Source: Ophiothrix spiculata (Eukaryota; Echinodermata; Ophiuroidea; Amphilepidida; Ophiotrichidae). From it: a stretch of 24,079 bases of DNA. Shown one piece after another: positions 22,701 to 24,079 of the stretch. The notes under the pieces are model-generated. The model saw only the letters and a list, made by a program, of their open reading frames with translations, ran no database searches and was not told the DNA's origin. The stretch lies in assembly GCA_000969725.1 (NCBI GenBank), contig JXSR01S018820.1. The stretch is one strand, 5' to 3'. The stretch's first letter is position 1. Each line of letters opens with the position of its first letter. The position numbers and the translations under genes were made by a program.

Positions 22701-23588
22701 CAACTTTCCTCAGCAGCTTAGCCGACTAACCAATCATTGCAGCTCAAATTGACATCACGTTACTTAATAATTTGCATTATTCGTTTTTCCCAGGTCAACT
22801 GTGTGGCTCAAATTTTACCAAATTTAGATATTACAAATTGTATTCTTGTGTATTTAGTCAAGTGTTATTCTATGCCCCTCCAGGAAAATAGTCAAATTTT
22901 AAAAAGTTTAGTCTGGATTCGACAATCTCCGTCATCCCATCGCTGAACAGGTAATTAATACATAACGAGGCCTGCATTCCGTAATACGGTCATCATTATG
23001 TATGTGTTATTTACTTCAATACTTGTCATAGTGTAATCGCAGGCTTTTGATTTTATGACGTCACCATCTTATTATTTTTACCTTCGAAGTCTTCACATAG
23101 ATGTTTTCACCACGTGACAACCCGAAATCAGATACCTTGGCCACAAGATCGTCGTCCAATAAAATGTTTCTAGCAGCAAGATCACGGTGGAGGATCTTTA
23201 GTATGAAAAAAAATACACATACATGTATAGTTCGTGGCAACACAACAGACATAAAATATAAGGATGAATTTTGATTCAAAGTATTATTACCAAATACAGT
23301 CAATATTCAATCTTTAGTATTAAAAATTCAAGCTATTAAAAGAACATCATATTAAACAAAATACAACAAAATCGAATTGTTTCTTGGTAGAAAGAAATAT
23401 TGTACTTCAGAAAGTTACCCCAATACTAGACAAATGTGCCATTCCTTTGGCAACATCGTGTGCAAACTGAAGCAACATTTTTGGTGACAGCTGATGCGTA
23501 GTCCCTGTTTGATCACGTCGACGAGTTGTCCTCAGATACGTTCGAAGATCACCGCAAGATGCGTATTCTAATGCCACGTAAAGAGTAT
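16686..23588 (-). CDS. Receptor tyrosine kinase, Tie/TEK-like, C-terminal part (seven exons, 5' partial)
   Basis: This gene encodes the C-lobe and tail of a tyrosine kinase that phosphorylates protein tyrosines, expected at the plasma membrane. Seven exons (23588-23419, 23195-23082, 21470-21400, 20588-20548, 18549-18453, 17531-17432, 16760-16686) join in one frame to 221 residues plus TAA, and every intron is GT-AG. Visible motifs are LYVALEYAS (residues 2-10), HRDLAARN (59-66, catalytic Asp 61), DFG (79-81), activation-loop Tyr 89, RWLAIESL (100-107), SDVWSF (116-121), CW (171-172), RPSF (179-182), and tail tyrosines 200 and 206. The RGENIYVK activation loop, the RPSFA segment and the short two-tyrosine tail most resemble the Tie class. 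RET, FGFR or an orphan invertebrate family cannot be excluded without an alignment. The N-lobe, transmembrane and ectodomain exons lie beyond the window. I see no break, so the gene looks intact. Confidence 0.93.
17432..17531 (-). CDS. Kinase exon F (helices H-I)
   Basis: This 100-nt exon has one base and 33 codons. It encodes [20 protein letters not shown] followed by [13 protein letters not shown]. The M..CW....RPSF signature closes the kinase fold. The acceptor (attataaatag) is poor in pyrimidines, and the donor is AAG|gtatag, phase 0. Confidence 0.93.
17776..18135. repeat. Family Z fragments in kinase intron E-F
   Basis: 17776-17850 (TTTGCGGTGATTTTTATGAA, then GTGTACCACC, then AAACGCAAATGCAACTGAC) and 18066-18135 (ATAATTTTGATGAACAAG, then TACCACCTAAAGTGAGG) each match parts of 9250-9370. 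In the first, the AAACGCAAA(A/T)GCAAC block follows the core, while at 9258 it precedes it. This suggests rearranged or tandem copies. Confidence 0.5.
18453..18549 (-). CDS. Kinase exon E (helix F-G region)
   Basis: This 97-nt exon has two bases, 31 codons and two bases. It encodes [20 protein letters not shown] followed by [11 protein letters not shown]. The PY.GI and GYRM.KP pattern is the standard segment after WE...LG in receptor tyrosine kinases. The acceptor is tttcatacacag and the donor CTGT|gtaaga. Confidence 0.93.
18662..19541. repeat. Recurrent GGTCTCACATAGGGT motif
   Basis: Related copies lie at 18662-18683, 18824-18850, 18859-18884 and 19515-19541, with a partial one at 19489. 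The fullest form is GGTCTCAGATAGGGTAATCA followed by TTTGAAC. Two copies lie on each side of the inverted-repeat element at 18888-19476, so that element appears to be inserted within this array. Confidence 0.6.
18888..19476. mobile_element. Small inverted-repeat element, TATGAAGAGCT family (589 bp)
   Basis: The left arm TATGAAGAGTTGACTTGCAA, then AACGGCTTGTATCCATTTT, faces an inverted right arm ending CAGCTCTTCATA at 19476. An internal direct copy of the arm (AAAATGGATGTAAGCCGTTT) lies near 19093. Arms, internal copy and parts of the interior (GAGAAAA..GG, then GACAT) match the 11212-12997 element. It lies in kinase intron D-E. No coding frame is seen. Confidence 0.75.
19891..20515. mobile_element. 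Snapback mariner-type MITE with about 210-bp arms (625 bp)
   Basis: 19891-20105 is the inverse of about 20290-20515. Matching blocks include GTCCCAGAA, AAACCTTAC(C/A)ATCTT, GGTTTAACGGATAG(T/C), ATAGCC.ATGAATT, TTTGTTT(C/T)ATTTCA(A/T)TCGGT, GTGTACA, and GGTCCA(G/A)TTTCA(T/C)GATT. The ends resemble mariner termini (TGTCCCAGAA) and are flanked by TA (19889-19890, 20516-20517). Transcripts of this DNA would fold into a long hairpin. The open frame at 20045-20269 lies inside it and is not a gene. Confidence 0.8.
20548..20588 (-). CDS. Kinase exon D (41-nt exon, helix F)
   Basis: This very short exon has one base, 13 codons and one base, encoding [13 protein letters not shown] within V-...-G. It is the helix F core of the C-lobe. 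The usual WSFG is WSFA. The acceptor has a long pyrimidine tract ending ctctcttcacag, and the donor is CTAG|gttagt. A snapback transposon ends 33 bp beyond the donor side (20515). LINE-like coding sequence begins about 30 bp beyond the acceptor side (about 20620). Confidence 0.93.
20620..21260 (+). mobile_element. 5'-truncated CR1/Jockey-type LINE 3' end
   Basis: The plus-strand frame from about 20620 reads [20 protein letters not shown], then [17 protein letters not shown], and ends at 20994 (TAA at 20992-20994). Motifs RIVSGS.Y..HTGPLF, FMYK, LP..F.DYF, H.YSTRQ, and [10 protein letters not shown] are the usual C-terminal end of these reverse transcriptases. The 3' untranslated part has a small hairpin (AGGCT 21103 / AGCCT 21115), GAATAAAA, and a (CTGAA)4 tail at 21240-21260. 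It lies in kinase intron C-D, antisense to the gene. The catalytic domain is missing, so it cannot move by itself. The last part of the coding frame is intact. Confidence 0.88.
21400..21470 (-). CDS. Kinase exon C (activation segment end, P+1 loop)
   Basis: This 71-nt exon has 23 codons plus two bases. It reads [20 protein letters not shown] followed by KSD and the first two bases of a Val codon. The position usually filled by LPV(R/K)W, which binds the substrate tyrosine in tyrosine kinases, is IPTRW here. The acceptor tttttttgttccag and donor CGT|gtaagt are strong. It was found by requiring a phase 0 start and phase 2 end between exons B and D. Confidence 0.93.
21471..23081. other. Kinase intron B-C, no other feature
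   Basis: The intron is 1611 bp. It holds a C10 run at 21748-21757 and short open frames at 21645-21909 and 22468-22946 without recognisable domains or matching splice context. No mobile element is recognised here. Confidence 0.45.
23082..23195 (-). CDS. Kinase exon B (catalytic loop, DFG, activation tyrosine)
   Basis: This 114-nt phase 0-0 exon of 38 codons holds the catalytic core. [10 protein letters not shown] carries the base Asp and the AARN signature that marks receptor-type and other tyrosine kinases. [18 protein letters not shown] carries the Mg-binding DFG and a single activation-loop tyrosine. The acceptor follows a run of eight T (cactaaag-type end), and the donor is AAG|gtaaaa. 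All invariant catalytic residues are present, so the enzyme should be active. Confidence 0.96.
23419..23588 (-). CDS. Kinase exon A (hinge and helices D-E)
   Basis: This 170-nt exon begins with the last two bases of a split codon and continues with 56 codons. It reads [20 protein letters not shown], then a basic and polar stretch, then [21 protein letters not shown]. The first part is the hinge, where LEYAS.GDLR contacts ATP and opens helix D. The [10 protein letters not shown] part is helix E. The acceptor is tttatttag and the donor GGG|gtaact, phase 0. No upstream exon is recognisable up to 24079. Confidence 0.93.
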
Positions 23589-24079
23589 CTAAATAAACGA
23601 GAGATTTAAGGGAAAATGACTTCCATCTGCTCAGGAAAATGTGAATCCTAACTATTTTTAATCATGAAAAGAGAAATTGTTTCCATTGTATTTGCGGGAA
23701 CTCGAACCATGGATTATGGCGGGGGTTAGTCAAGCATCACGAAGCGAGGGATTTCCCGCTGAACTTTCCAGGCAGCATTGAGATCGTGAACTGAAATCTA
23801 AAACATAAACATAACAATGCCGTATTTTTCTTTTGTTTACATAAAAATTAAAATTTTTGCCTCAATGGAATGGTCAATTTGTAAGTAAATTATGCGAATG
23901 CTTATATCAGACAAAATGTAGATAATGTAGATACTAATAGCAGGTAATTCACAGCTAAAACAGGGCGATCTCAGAGTTGTAATTTACGTCCGGTTTTTCA
24001 GGCAAAACAACGCAGGTTTGTTACATTATCCTTCAAAATCAACACCACATAATTATAAAATATCATTTGTAATTCAATA
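23589..24079. other. Kinase intron upstream of exon A
   Basis: No further kinase exon (HPN or VAIK motifs) can be found on the minus strand up to the window end, so the preceding intron is at least 491 bp. A weak tRNA-like fold at 23694-23759 is discussed among the rejected items. Confidence 0.5.

Noticed and set aside
22468-22946. Two open frames of 94 and 69 codons
   Set aside because: They are in the kinase intron on the opposite strand, with AT-rich composition and no recognisable motif.
23694-23759. tRNA-like signal on the minus strand (GCGGGAA/TTCCCGC ends and a GGTTCGAGTTC B-box-like word)
   Set aside because: The seven-base ends pair, but only six bases follow the would-be T loop, the T stem does not form, and total length is 66. 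It is not a functional tRNA. A SINE relic remains possible but unsupported.
23720-23790. Possible further kinase exon upstream of exon A (TTTCAG acceptor-like site)
   Set aside because: The translation after the acceptor shows no N-lobe kinase motif and meets a stop quickly.

Overview
This is an AT-rich piece of animal genomic DNA, probably from a marine invertebrate. The evidence for an animal is a multi-exon receptor tyrosine kinase gene with GT-AG introns, fragments of CR1/Jockey-type LINEs, Tc1/mariner-like inverted-repeat elements, and a 766-base assembly gap. I cannot name the phylum from the sequence alone. The kinase resembles the Tie/TEK class, which would fit an invertebrate deuterostome, but Tie-like kinases may also occur in lophotrochozoans.

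The only gene I can support lies on the minus strand. Its last seven coding exons run from 23588 down to 16686 and give 221 residues in one frame, ending in a stop codon. They cover the C-lobe of a tyrosine kinase: part of the hinge, the catalytic loop with [11 protein letters not shown], the activation segment, the WSF helix, the CW...RPSF region, and a short tyrosine-bearing tail. The N-lobe, transmembrane and extracellular parts must lie beyond 24079. I found no polypeptide-coding host gene between 1 and 16600.

Region by region. 1-138 holds the end of a probable hAT-like transposon. About 780-1102 is the 3' end of a CR1-like LINE with a stem-loop and an ACAA-repeat tail. 1273-1415 is a 38-bp tandem repeat. 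About 3091-3722 and 8199-8822 are two direct copies of a repeat of roughly 630 bp carrying a recurring GTAACGTTTGTGAC motif. 5281-5475 and 7780-7985 are a second dispersed pair. 7320-7763 is a less AT-rich island ending in an AAG microsatellite. 9190-9400 is G/C-rich and shares a core with two sites inside the kinase gene (17776, 18066). 11212-12997 is a large terminal-inverted-repeat element interrupted by the gap. 13021-13650 is a tandem array with 180-bp and 98-bp periods. 14596-15000 is a broken LINE reverse-transcriptase end on the minus strand. 15405-16332 is a mariner-type non-autonomous element just downstream of the kinase stop codon.

The kinase introns are themselves full of mobile DNA. 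The intron between exons D and E holds a smaller relative of the 11.2-13.0 kb element (18888-19476) and a snapback element with arms of about 210 bp (19891-20515). The intron between exons C and D holds a 5'-truncated LINE (about 20620-21260). As a result the 41-nt exon D sits between two mobile elements, each only about 30 bp from its splice sites. No complete new biological system is visible. The most unusual content is the repeat architecture and its closeness to the kinase exons.
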